Shown: positions 36,867-47,099 of the stretch, piece after piece
Position numbering within the stretch: position 1 is the stretch's first letter
Layout: each line of letters opens with the position of its first letter
Assembly (NCBI GenBank): GCA_028829895.1
Contig: CM054181.1
Location: forward strand, 63,667,759 to 63,731,758
Direction: 5' to 3'
DNA from: Sinotaia quadrata
Taxonomy: Eukaryota; Mollusca; Gastropoda; Architaenioglossa; Viviparidae
DNA length: 64,000 nucleotides
Notes under the pieces: generated by a model
What the model saw: the letters and a program-made list of their open reading frames with translations, nothing else
What the model was told of the DNA's origin: nothing
Databases searched by the model: none
Made by a program: the position numbers and the translations under genes

Positions 36867-38024
36867 TGTTGGAGAAAGTCTATATTCTAATCACTTTGAA
36901 TTTGAGGAAACTCGAGTCCGGTCATAAAGGCGATCGTTACCTTATTGTAAATTAAACGAGTGATAAAGAAAGAATGGACTTAGAATTTACATGTTTACTA
37001 TTGATCTACGATTTGAATTGGAGAATGCTTTATGTAAATGAACCATTATTTCTATGTTCACTAATTTCATTATGTTGTACATTATACTGAGAATTGTGAT
37101 TGATGCTATATTTCTTTTGCAGTGTGTGTATCGGGCTAATGAAATTGTTTCAGGATTTGTAAGTTGAGAATGTTTATAAGAGAAAAAGGCGTTTTAGAGA
37201 TGAAAATGCCTGAAATTTAGTGCTGCCTTAATTTGACTTTTGCAGATAAGAACAGGCCCTGTTTCCTTTCGCTCCAGGCAACAGTGACTACTGTTTATGT
37301 TGGTGTGAGAATCCAGCGTTATCAGAGAATGAGATTCGTTATGAGAATCCAGCGTCAAACTCAATAGCATGTGTTGCTGTAAGCTGATTCCTGTGAAATT
37401 CTGTTCAAGAGCCAATATGGCGGAGGTTGTGGCCTAAGTTTGGTCTCAACAATCCACAAAGATTATTTTAAACATTCCTCATAGTGTGCTTGAGTAGCAA
37501 ACAAGAAAATTTGAGAACATTCATCCTGATGAATTTTAGATGATTCTTCATACTCTGTTTTGTGAGTGCATCAAAGATTCTGGAACAGTTGTGTAACATG
37601 CCTACAAGAGGCACATGTGACCATCGTGAATAAGAAAGACAGTGACTTGTTGCAAATTGCATGATTGTGAGCACATGCTGGCGACAGCCACCATCTTTGA
37701 AAAGGTTATATACATTGCCTTAAATTATTTCTCTGAAACTCACTCTCCTTCTGTGAGGAATGCTATCCACGAACTTGATTATATATTTGTATGTTAAATT
37801 GGCTTCTTATGTTTATGCTAGGATAAACTGAATGATTGTCCAGCTTTAATTGAACATTGTTGCGAATTGAAGTAAATGTCAACTCTCTATTGTTTATATT
37901 CATATGTTGTATATTGTTGATTTAATAAATGTATTGTTAAATTTATTGACCTTTTTACACATATTCATAAACTAATGTTGAAGAGATAGTAGGTGGATGG
38001 GGACTTGCTAAATATAGACTACAC
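36867..38024 (+). mobile_element. Candidate solo LTR inside the galaxin gene 1 intron
   Basis: The segment starts TGTTGGAGAAAG and ends GACTACA, so it has TG...CA ends over 1158 bp. Its start (TGTTGGAGAAA-TATTCT-ATCACTT) matches 1050-1095, and its end (TTGTTAAATTTATTGACC to GGTGGATGGGGACTTGCTAAA) matches 760-905. An internal block (37020-37085) recurs in inverted form at 9078-9334. The ends of the dispersed copies define the element. I see no clean target-site duplication. Confidence 0.4.
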
Positions 38025-38573
38025 TGGGCAACAACAAATTTGCTAAGATGTTTTGACGGATTTATGACAGTTGTATTGTGCTGGATCCAAAAATAATATC
38101 GGTTTTATTCAATCAGAATTAGTGGTTCTTGATGATGTTGTTCCAAATCCTTTTTTTCAAAATGAGCTAAAGGATGTTCGTGATCTCAGCTTGTCAAAGT
38201 CATCTGCTGAACTGTTGGCATCCAGACTGAGGGAAAAGCGTCCTTTCTCACAGTGTTCGCATCACCTTCTACCGCAACAGACATCAAGAGTATCGAAGTT
38301 TTTTCTCTACAGAGAAGGATATGGTGTACTGTACAGATATTGCGCAGCTTCTGCACAAGCTTGGAGTGCCACAAGTATAAACATTTGGAGACTGTTCATT
38401 GACAGCAGCAAGCGATCACTGAAATGTGTTCTGCTACACAATGGTAACCAGTTTGCCTCTGTACCTCTAGCTCACTCGACTACACTGAAGGAGAAGTACG
38501 AAGCGGTGAAGTACGTACTGGAGAAAATTCGTTATGATCAGCATGGATGGTTACTTTGTGTTGACCTGAAGTG
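38025..38573 (+). pseudogene. Mobile-element ORF fragment, copy 1 (frameshifted, internally deleted)
   Basis: Belongs to a repetitive ORF family that I recognise from many invertebrate genomes (SKSSAELLASRL and WRLFIDSSKRSLK are its hallmarks); the mobile-element class is unknown to me. The open frame 38071-38574 looks intact but is not. Residues from about KRPFSQ to ATSINI are read in the wrong frame. The family frame (VRITFYRNRHQEY, then KDMVYCTDIAQLLHKLG) lies in another phase, so two compensating indels have rescued an open frame. The last third (FIDSSKRSLK through GWLLCVDLK) is back in the family frame, then stops; the usual C-terminal half is missing. The first 92 bp match copy 2 at 41358, but the 667 bp that follow in copy 2 are absent here. 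It sits in the gene 1 intron on the opposite strand. Confidence 0.65.
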
Positions 38574-38619
38574 ATTCTTGCGCGTCTTTATTTTCTGTGT
38601 GGAAGGTTCGTCGGTCTGC

Positions 38620-38990
38620 TCTGGTAGTTTGTGTGTTGACATCTTGGATTGTGATGGAAGTTTCTGTCTGCTGTCGTAGTTTGTGTGTTGACATCTTGGA
38701 TTGTGATGGAAGTTTCTGTCTGCTGTCGTAGTTTGTGTGTTGACATCTTGGATTGTGATGGAAGTCTCTGTCTGCTGTGGTAGTTTGTGTGTTGACATCT
38801 TGGATTGTGATGGAAGTTTCTGTCTGCTGTGGTAGTTTGTGTGTTGACATCTTGGATTGTAATGGAAGTTTCTGTCTGCTGTCGTAGTTTGTGTGTTGAC
38901 ATCTTGGATTGTGATGGAAGTTTCTGTATGCTGTCGTAGTTTGTGTGTTGACATCTTGGATTGTGATGGAAGTTTCTTTCTGCTGGGCGG
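38620..38990. repeat. 52-bp minisatellite x 7
   Basis: Unit GTAGTTTGTGTGTTGACATC TTGGATTGTGATGGAAGTTT CTGTCTGCTGTC. It begins within 50 bp of the end of the mobile-element ORF fragment. Confidence 0.97.
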
Positions 38991-39554
38991 TTGAGATGGG
39001 CGTCAGCGTTTGTATTTGTTTGTTTTTCGTTTTAGTAAATGGCATCTGGGTTTCTTCAGCCAACGTGGCGTTTTATCGGTAAAGATGGTAATGTTTTTTG
39101 GGTTTGCTTTTGTTTGTCTGTGTTTCGATGGTTTCGGTTTTTGTGGGGTTCATTTTTGCAGCTGTTATTGTCTGTACTACTGGTAGCCATGTCGTAGTAG
39201 AATTCAATTTATGACGTTTCTGTTATGGTGATATTAGTGAAGTTTTCATCTGACTGCGTCCTTTCGGTTGGATGCATGTGTCCTTCTAAGAAGGAGTGGT
39301 GGTAGTCATCTGTGTCGCTGTCTTTGAGTTTTTGCTCCTAGTTGGAGGGTTCAGGTTATTCGTCAGGGCCAAAGTGTGCAAAGTTTTGTCATTTCGGGCC
39401 GGAAGCAGCTTTCGCTTCCACTAGAACCACTCTGTCATTGATGTAAGTTCCATTCCTTCATTATAGCATTTAAATAAAAATATTTTTATGTTTTTTTCTG
39501 GTGGTATGAGTAGAAAAAATGCTAATATGATTTGATGAATTGTTAATTTTGTTG

Positions 39555-39660
39555 CAGGGGTCACAGCAAACCTTTGTTGCAATTGTACAGATGTCACAAC
39601 AAACTTTTGTTGCAATTGTATAGGTGTCACAGCAAACTTTTGTTGCAATTGTACACGTTG
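39555..39660. repeat. 33-bp minisatellite x 3
   Basis: Unit TGTCACAACAAACTTTTGTT GCAATTGTACAGG. Confidence 0.95.
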
Positions 39661-40166
39661 TACGAAGATGGGGTTGTCATATTAGCTCTTATGTCAATTT
39701 GTATCTCCGCCAGGAGTTCCGTAGCGAGCGTGAGAGTCGATGAGGAGGCCGAGTGTCAAATTTAAATACACGTTTTACTAAGGGAGAGAATAATGTATTT
39801 CTAACTATTGTCTGGTATGAGTGAAATGTTTTATTAGAGGCTTTGGTATAACCATGTACTTTCTCTAGCGACAATGGGAAGGCCAGCAGATATTTTACAA
39901 ATCAGCAAGCCGTATGTCGAAAACATAGTCTCGGTGTAGACATTTTTCTTTTTGGTAGCTGATTCAGGATCAAAGTTTCACTTTCGAAGTTTGAAGTTAA
40001 CGTTCGCGATTCTAAGGGGTAAGGGAGAGCACCCCTAATGGTGCAGTGAACGGAGAATGACCAGGAGAAAATCTACGTCTAATTATACTACTATTGATTG
40101 CAATAATAAATATAACGACGATGGTGGTGATAATGATTTTCTTTTCACACTTCAGACAATACTCAC

Positions 40167-40233
40167 CGTTAGACCAGCCGAAGACCAAACAAACACCAGC
40201 CAGGATAAAGGCACAATTGCCAACAGCGACCAT
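40167..40233 (-). CDS. Galaxin-like gene 1, exon 1 (signal peptide exon)
   Basis: A 67-nt coding segment starts at an ATG in good context (AAACATGG) and encodes 22 residues beginning MVAVGNCAF, with the hydrophobic core ILAGVCLVFGW, so it is a secretory signal peptide. It ends after the first base of a codon at a consensus donor GTGAGT (complement of 40161-40166). That phase-1 donor fits the phase-1 acceptor of the galaxin-like exon at 35470 on the same strand. A TATA box lies about 90 bp upstream of the ATG. Inferred: this is the first coding exon of gene 1, separated from exon 2 by a 4.7-kb intron filled with repeats and mobile-element debris. The link rests on strand, phase, signal-peptide logic and homology of the acceptor position with gene 2. 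No transcript evidence is available here. It could belong to another gene whose next exon I did not recognise. Confidence 0.6.
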
Positions 40234-40322
40234 GTTTCTGACCTTGACAGAGGAGTGAAGAGCCAAGCGAACGACCAGGGAGAGCAGTGGTGTACACCTA
40301 CAAGTGCAATACAAGTTCGGAA

Positions 40323-40330
40323 CTTTTATA
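40323..40330 (-). promoter_or_regulatory. TATA box of galaxin-like gene 1
   Basis: A perfect TATAAAAG on the minus strand (plus strand CTTTTATA). It lies 90 bp upstream of the exon 1 ATG, which would put the transcription start near 40295-40300 and leave a 5' UTR of about 65 nt. Spacing and context are as expected for a core promoter; function is inferred. Confidence 0.5.
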
Positions 40331-40339
40331 GGAGTGTGT

Positions 40340-41357
40340 ATTAGACTGAGGTATTTTTAAAACGACGGGGAATAACTCACTCTTAGCGATTGTGTCAATT
40401 TTATGCCTGCAGCATATGTGTGCATATACGTGTGGCTATAGGAAATGTGTCTTAATAAAAACAACAGGACTCAATAGTTTTATAACCAAACGCATACGTC
40501 AATCAGGCATACAGTAAGGAACGATAACTCATTTCATCTCGAGGTGTTACTTTACGCTAGCTCTGATATGTTTCAATGTTTTAAATCATTTGGTACATGT
40601 TGAAATACTGAGATCATAAAAATATATACAAGAGAAATAACAAGAAATAATAGTACTACTTCCATTAATTCTTATTTTAAATTTATAAACTAATTGTTTG
40701 AATGTTATTAGATTGTCTGTAAAAAATAAAGTACACTGTTTATTTGCAGTTAACAAATAACTGAATATGAAGTATTTAAATATAAAATGCCCAACAAAAA
40801 TTCTCATGGTAACTATAAGCTGTTAGCATACCCCCCACACACACCCCCCCCCTTAAAATAATGAATTTACCGACAATATCTAAAGGAATATGAAATATTT
40901 AAACTTGATTTCTTTTTATCTAAGTGTTAACTTCATAACAATGATTTTGCGGTTTAACATATAAAGGAATATGAAAGTATTTGAAAATGATTTTAATTTA
41001 AGGTCAAAATTTAAAATAATGAATTTGATGTGTGCCGAATAAAGTGGCAGACTCGTGTCTAGACATAGCGAAAGAATTGAACGAACGAATACCCACCTCA
41101 CCACCCCTGTAACAGACCTACAGACTCGCTTGTTAACATTTCCAACCACAGCTTCATTTTTCTGACAGTTAGAGATATTAAGAAATTGTTGTTTAATTTC
41201 ACGAACTAGCTACCTTTCTTGTATTATTTTGTTAAGTCACGAAGAGTGTAGGATGTTTGTATTAATAACACCAGAAAGTAATTTATCTCCCTCTTTGCCT
41301 TTTCGTCTCACATTGTTGTCTCTGTTTCTTTTATGTGCAAGTCCTACATTGTTAACA
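40340..41357. other. AT-rich stretch upstream of galaxin gene 1
   Basis: Upstream of the minus-strand TATA box. No exon or element recognised; a C-rich patch lies near 40830-40850. Confidence 0.5.
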
Positions 41358-42290
41358 TTGGGCAACAACAAATTTGCTGTGTAAGATTTTTTTGACGGAT
41401 TTATGACAGTTTTATTGTGCTGGATCCAAAAATGACATCGGTTTTGTTCAACCAGGTCAACTTTTAGAGCTATTTTTGATTAAAGTTTTTATCTATTGCG
41501 ACATTTTTTTTTACATATAAGGGTATTTTCTATTTATATGATGTAAAATACTTTCTTATTTCTTAAAATATACAAATTATTATTTGTTTTACAAAATTAT
41601 GAAGAGGTTACATAAGCTAATTTTTGAATAATTGATCTAAATGATATTTTTCTTCTTTAGGTAATGAAATGGAATCGGCCGAAGACATTGCAAAAAAAAA
41701 CTCCAATGTACATCTGCGGCGAATACACCATTGTTCCCACAGCAACAGGTTTTATAAAGCGTGCATACCATGATTATTTTGGTATAAAACTTGGTGATCA
41801 GGATAAAGTTTGGGTGCCACACAAGGTATGCAAGACATGAACCGAGAATCTGTGTCGTTGGACCAAGGTTAAGAAGAGTTGTCTGAAGGAATTCCTGTGG
41901 TTTGGAGGGAACCGACAAACCATGTCACTGACTTCTACTTTTGCGCTATTGATGTGACTGGCGTTAACAGAAAAAACCGGAGCACCTTTAAGTATCCTGA
42001 TCTTGAATCAGCTCGTTGTCCAGTAGCTCATTGTGATGAAATTCCAGTACTTGTCCCAGGAGAACTTACCGACATTAGTGAAGAAGATTTCTCTAGTGTT
42101 GAAGAATATGAAGAAGACGAAGAATTAGTGGTTCTTGATGATGATGTTCCAAATCCTTTTTTGCAAAAGGAGTTAAATGATCTAGTTCGTGATCTCAGCT
42201 TGTCAAAGTCATCTGCTGAACTGTTGGCATCCAGATTGAGGGGGAAAAGTTCTTTCTGACAGTGTTCGCATCACCTTCTAATTTAATTTT
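41358..42290 (+). pseudogene. Mobile-element ORF fragment, copy 2 (5' part with an intron-like gap)
   Basis: Same family as 38025-38573 and carries the N-terminal half. About 100 bp of leader shared with copy 1 (41358-41455) is followed by a GT-to-AG segment (41456 to a TTCTTTAG ending at 41660) that looks like an intron. The coding part then covers family segments YFGIKLGDQDKVWVPHK and IPVVWREPTNHVTDFYFCA, an acidic stretch rich in Glu/Asp, and LSLSKSSAELLASRLRGK. There is a stop in place of a Cys codon (KTC to KT-stop, near 41837) and a frameshift near 41880; the frame ends at 42259. Homology with copy 1 stops abruptly at about 42281. The Cys/His pattern at the N terminus suggests a degenerate zinc-binding domain, which is inference. 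Dead element. Confidence 0.65.
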
Positions 42291-42646
42291 GTTATTTATT
42301 TTATTAGGAAGTTATTGTGTTATTGCCAGATGTAAAGTTCACCCTTACGTGAATGTTACATTATCTGTGAGTGGATGTTGTTTCTGAGTTCCCATCCTCT
42401 GTACGAGAGTGCAGTAAATTTAGTTATAAAATTTATATATATATACATTGTTCCCTTTAATGTCTGCGCTTGTTCTACTGATGCTGTACACGTGTGTAAA
42501 AAAGTAAGTTCATCTGAACTCTACACTAACCTCCCAAATTGTCATGTAGACCATTTCTAACACGTGACACTAAAAATAAAACTGAAAGAGAAAAAAATTG
42601 AAATATATATTAAATTTCAATTAAATATAATTATATTATATTATAT

Positions 42647-42649
<3 letters not shown>

Positions 42650-42730
<81 letters not shown>
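42650..42730. repeat. (TG)n microsatellite
   Basis: About 38 TG units, preceded by TATAT repeats. Confidence 0.98.
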
Positions 42731-42731
<1 letters not shown>

Positions 42732-42870
42732 TTGTAAATAGTAATTCTTACAACACATTTAAATGGTCATTCTTGCAACATATTTGTGAATGGTCATTCT
42801 TAAGACATTATTATGCATGCTTTGTAATTCCATTTTTATATGTTACAGCTACATACCACATAAAACTACA

Positions 42871-42935
<65 letters not shown>
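42871..42935. repeat. (CT)n(TA)n microsatellite
   Basis: Compound dinucleotide tract. Confidence 0.98.
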
Positions 42936-42940
<5 letters not shown>

Positions 42941-43254
42941 ATGCAAGAGTTAAGAAACGTAAATTAAATTATAAACCAAACGTAAGCATAATAACAAAAG
43001 CAACAAAGATAATAATAACCGACGTGTCTCGATAGTCCAGTTGATACTGAAGGGCAAAATGACCCTGAAAGTTAAGCTACATGGATTCTGTCGACAAACA
43101 TGGATGGATGACACCTTCAAATCCCATCAATGGACTATCGGGAAGGGAAAAGTGGCTCTCTCCAAACTGCATCCACACCCATCCCATTTATGATGGAGAA
43201 AATTTCATTCTTTACCGGATCCGACCTCGCCCGGGTTAACAAGATCTGCGCTAG

Positions 43255-43650
43255 TCATTGATGTTTCAGAGTGTTTTAGCGAAAGATTGACTACTGAAAT
43301 GCTAGCAAAAACTCAGAGGAGATGGACCAGAGAAGAAATCATAAAAATATTTGTCTCTTCCTATCAAAGCCGACCCACACTAAAGGATATAAAGGATGCA
43401 AGAACCCTGGCTCGAACACCTGAACAGTGAACAGCGTCTCCTGAACCAGAAGAGATCGATCATACAAAGGTTTTTTCCAGCCCTAGAACTACAAAAGATA
43501 GAACAGCAACAAACAAATATCACAACCCTATGCACTGAAATAGAAGACAATGATACTTCTAAAACCTCATTACAGACAAACCCAGTTGACGACCACTGTT
43601 TCAAGTTTTTGTATTTCATATCCCAAGGAAGCATATTCCAAGTAGATGGA
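43255..43650 (+). mobile_element. Non-LTR retrotransposon remnant, N-terminal head only
   Basis: Reads RRRWTREEIIKIFVSSYQS then RPTLKDIKDARTLARTPEQ, a diverged copy of the same N-terminal segment found at 22330-22490. The nucleotide stretch around TGATGTTTCAGAGTGTTTTAGC is shared by both. Downstream sequence carries stops and no reverse transcriptase. Confidence 0.5.
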
Positions 43651-43764
43651 CTCTAATAAACACATAAACATTGTCCGTTCGAGTTACATTTTGCTGTCAA
43701 AATGTTAAAGATGTTTTGTCTGCTGATGATAACAAATTTCTAGTAAGAGTGTACGCATGTGACA

Positions 43765-44355
43765 CCAGACAGGTATTTCGGACTCGGAACTAACGAGGTA
43801 TTTAGGTCTGGAATTAGACAGGTATTTAGGGTTGGAAGAAGGCATGTGTTTAGGATTGGAAGCAGGCAAGTATTTCGGACTGGAACCAGGCAGGTATTGA
43901 GGGTTGGAACGAGGCAGATATTTAGGGTTTGGAACCAGGCAGGAATTTCAGGCTGAAACTAGACAGGTATTTCGGTCTGGAACTAGATGGGTATTTCGGG
44001 CAGTAACCAGGCAGATATTGAGGGTTGTAACGAGGCAAGTATTTCTGACTTGAACCAAGCAGAAATTTCAGGTTGAAACTAGACAGGTACTTCGGGCTGG
44101 AAGTAGACAGGTATTTAGGACTGGAACTAGACAGATATTTCGGACTGGAACCAGGCAGGTATTCAGAACTGGAAGCAGACAAGTATTTCGGGCTGGAACT
44201 AGACAGGTATTTAGAGTTGGACCAGGCAGATATTTAGGGTAGGAGCCAGCAAGTATTTCTGGCTGGAACCATGCAGGAATTTAGGGCTTGTACTGACTCT
44301 AGACAGATATTTCGGGGTGACACCAGACAGGTATTTAGGGCTGGAACCAGATAGT
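43765..44355. repeat. 24-bp minisatellite x ~25
   Basis: Unit GACAGGTATTTCGGGCTGGA ACTA. It gives an 8-residue repeat in one minus frame; spurious. Confidence 0.95.
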
Positions 44356-44379
44356 AAAGCATAATGGAAAGAAGAGACT

Positions 44380-44940
44380 TTGCTGCAAGAAGGATTTATG
44401 CATCTATTAAAGTATATACAATAACTGCAAGAATATATTTACAAATTAGACTACGCCAGCTAGCAGCCAAATTAAAGCATTTACAATAGTGTTGCAAGAA
44501 TGGGTTTACAAATTAGACTACACCACCTAACCAAAATGAAACGTGTAATAATATTGCAAAAAAAAGTTTTACAAATTAGATTAAAAACACAAGCCAGAAT
44601 AAAGCATGTAAAATAATATTGCAAGAACAGGTTTACAAATTTAGGCTTTACCAAATCAAAACGTGTGTAGAATAATATAAATTTATGTTACTTATATGAG
44701 CCAAAACTATAACATAGACAGGAATAGGTTTACAAATTTAGGTTACATGCCAAACATATAACATAGACAAGAATAGGTTTACAAATTTGGGTTACATGCC
44801 AAAAATATAACATAGACAAGAATAGGTTTACAAATTTGGGTTACATGCCAAACATATAACATAGACAAGAATAGGTTTACAAATTTGGGTTACATGCCAA
44901 AAATATAACATGTGTAATTATGTTGCAAGAATACATTTAC
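44380..44940. repeat. ~60-bp then 49-bp minisatellite
   Basis: Older units end in TTTACAAATTAGACTACACC. Four fresher 49-bp units ACATAGACAAGAATAGGTTT... lie at 44713-44910. Confidence 0.9.
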
Positions 44941-45564
44941 AACTCAATAATCAAAGACTTATACAATGCTGTATATACAAGTAAGAAGAACGAATAAACT
45001 CATTACAAATAAACAAATAATCAGTATATTTATTTGACCCTTTTTTTAATCTTTCGAAAGTAAACAAATCGTCCGTACAATTCTGAGTAGTTTTCAAAAA
45101 CGTAAGATCCTATTCAAGAACTTCAAATTTCTCAGCATTCTCTGAGGTTTGCATCAAAGGTTGTCGGTCTTGAACGTCAAATTTCCCCATGCGTTTGACC
45201 GAGAACACAAAGAGCTCAGCAAGGGGCATTAAAAAGCAACAAATAATGAGAGTTATCGAACTTCAATTCGCACTCATTCTGCCCAACATCTCGTGATCTG
45301 TCACTATAGTTTTGGGCGGTTTGAAATAATAAACATTCGTGAATCATTCTCTCGCACGCGTTCGGCGACGTTTAAGAATTAACGTCACGTTGATATTAAT
45401 GACGCACTGACTTCTCGAAATCCGATAAGTTGTATTTTAAAACAACCTCCAGTAGGCTACAGATCAGAAACCAAGCAGGGCTGTATCTACGTAATGAATT
45501 GTGTCATGCTGGTCTCCGGAGTGTGCCACAACTGTGCAATAAAGTCTAACGCAGTTTGGTACTC
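44941..45564. other. Non-coding stretch, nothing recognised
   Basis: No ORF with family resemblance. Confidence 0.5.
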
Positions 45565-45644
45565 CCCCCCCCCCCCGACACACACACACACACACACAAA
45601 CTCTTATTCTCTGCGTCTCTTTCCTCTCTCGTTCTTTTCCACTC

Positions 45645-45686
<42 letters not shown>
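45560..45686. repeat. C-run, (CA)n and (CT)n tracts
   Basis: C(12) then CACACA, then CT repeats from 45650. Confidence 0.95.
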
Positions 45687-45929
45687 CCTACCTCTTTCAT
45701 TCTGTTGCAATTGTTTATAAATAGTGCAAATAGTTAGGACTGATACAAGAGAAGGCACTGTGCTGATATAATTATCCTTGCAAAATAAAAATAAACTCAA
45801 TTTTGTTCAGTTCGTTTCAGTTCAATTCAATTTAACTTGGTTCATTCCCCTGACTTCATTTCTTCTCTTCATTTTGATCGGGAATGTTACTGTATTTCTG
45901 AAAGTGATTTGTCACTGGAGAAGTAAGAG

Positions 45930-46210
45930 ATGGAAGTGAACCATATATGTACATGTGGTTGCATATATGTATGCACAACGTGTGTTTGTAAATGTGTGTG
46001 CTTGCATATACCTATTTGTGTATGTGTTTGCTTAGGTTTCTATGTGTTTGCCTATAAGCACATATATGTATGTGTATATGTTTGTATATACATTTGTGTA
46101 TGCATATGTATGCAGATATGTGTAAGCTATGTAGATGTGCGTGTGAGCACAATCTAACACACGTAATAACACACAAACGTTCACACAACGCACATACACA
46201 CACTGTCTTA
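45930..46210. repeat. TG/TA-rich degenerate tract
   Basis: Alternating purine-pyrimidine; open frames here are low-complexity. Confidence 0.7.
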
Positions 46211-46257
46211 CACATTTGATTCCAATCACCTATTGGCACATGTAAATGTAATTTCCC

Positions 46258-46380
46258 CACACGTTTAAGAAACTTTTTCCTAACCATGAAATGATATACA
46301 GTGTTCTTATTTTTTTTCTCTACATGTCTAAGAAACCTTTTCCTAACCATGAAATGATAAACAGTGTTCTTATTTTTATT
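46258..46380. repeat. ~60-bp tandem duplication
   Basis: Two copies of AAGAAACTTTTTCCTAACCA...ACAGTGTTCTTATTTTT. Confidence 0.95.
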
Positions 46381-46769
46381 TTATGAAATTATTTATATAT
46401 CTCTATTTAGAAATTCATTTTTTTTTTAAATATAAAACTTATCTTGAACTCAGTAATGAGATATTAGAACACCGTATACGTATAACTGTCCTTGTGTTTA
46501 GTTTAGACTTTAGAGTAATCTATTATAGTTCTACACTGCACTGTACGAGTGGTTAATGGCCTGATGAAGTTAGAAATATACTCAGAAGAGTATAAATGAG
46601 AACGGAATGACGGAATGTGTACGTAATTTTACAAACGAACGGCAAGGAAACAATTATTCCCCATTCAAAACGTCATCACTGACGTAAGTTTACTCACTCG
46701 ATATCCCTAAGCTATGTAGTCATTATTTTATTTTGTCTTGTATTATATTACACTCGAAATATCACGCCC

Positions 46770-46770
<1 letters not shown>

Positions 46771-46803
<33 letters not shown>

Positions 46804-47063
46804 TGTATGGGGGGGTGTCTGTGTCTGTGTGTGTGTCTGTGTGTGTTTGTGTGTGTTTGTGTGTCTGTGTGTGTGTGTGTGTGTGTGTGTCTGTATGGGG
46901 GGTCTGTGTCTGTGTGTGTGTGTGTGCGTGCGTGTGTGTGTGTGTGTGTGTGTCTGGGTGTGTGTCTGTGTCTGGGTGTGTGTCTGTGTGTGTTTGTGTG
47001 TCTGTGTGTGTGTGTGTTTGTGTGTCTCTGTGTGTGTCTGTGTGTGTGTCTGTGTGTGTGTGA
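46771..47063. repeat. TG-rich complex microsatellite
   Basis: TG repeats with CTG/TTTG variants and two copies of a TCTGTATGGGGGG-type insert. Confidence 0.95.
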
Positions 47064-47099
47064 TGCTTTTAAAAACATGTGTTTGAAGGAGTATCTTTG

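Larger units (their letters stand above)
35471..40166 (-). other. Inferred intron of galaxin-like gene 1
   Basis: GT-AG intron inferred from the phase-matched donor (GTGAGT) and acceptor. It contains a (TTTG)n tract, a (GA)n microsatellite, a 21-bp array, a candidate solo LTR, a fragment of a repetitive ORF family, and 52-bp and 33-bp minisatellites. Nothing in it looks like a further host exon. Confidence 0.5.
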
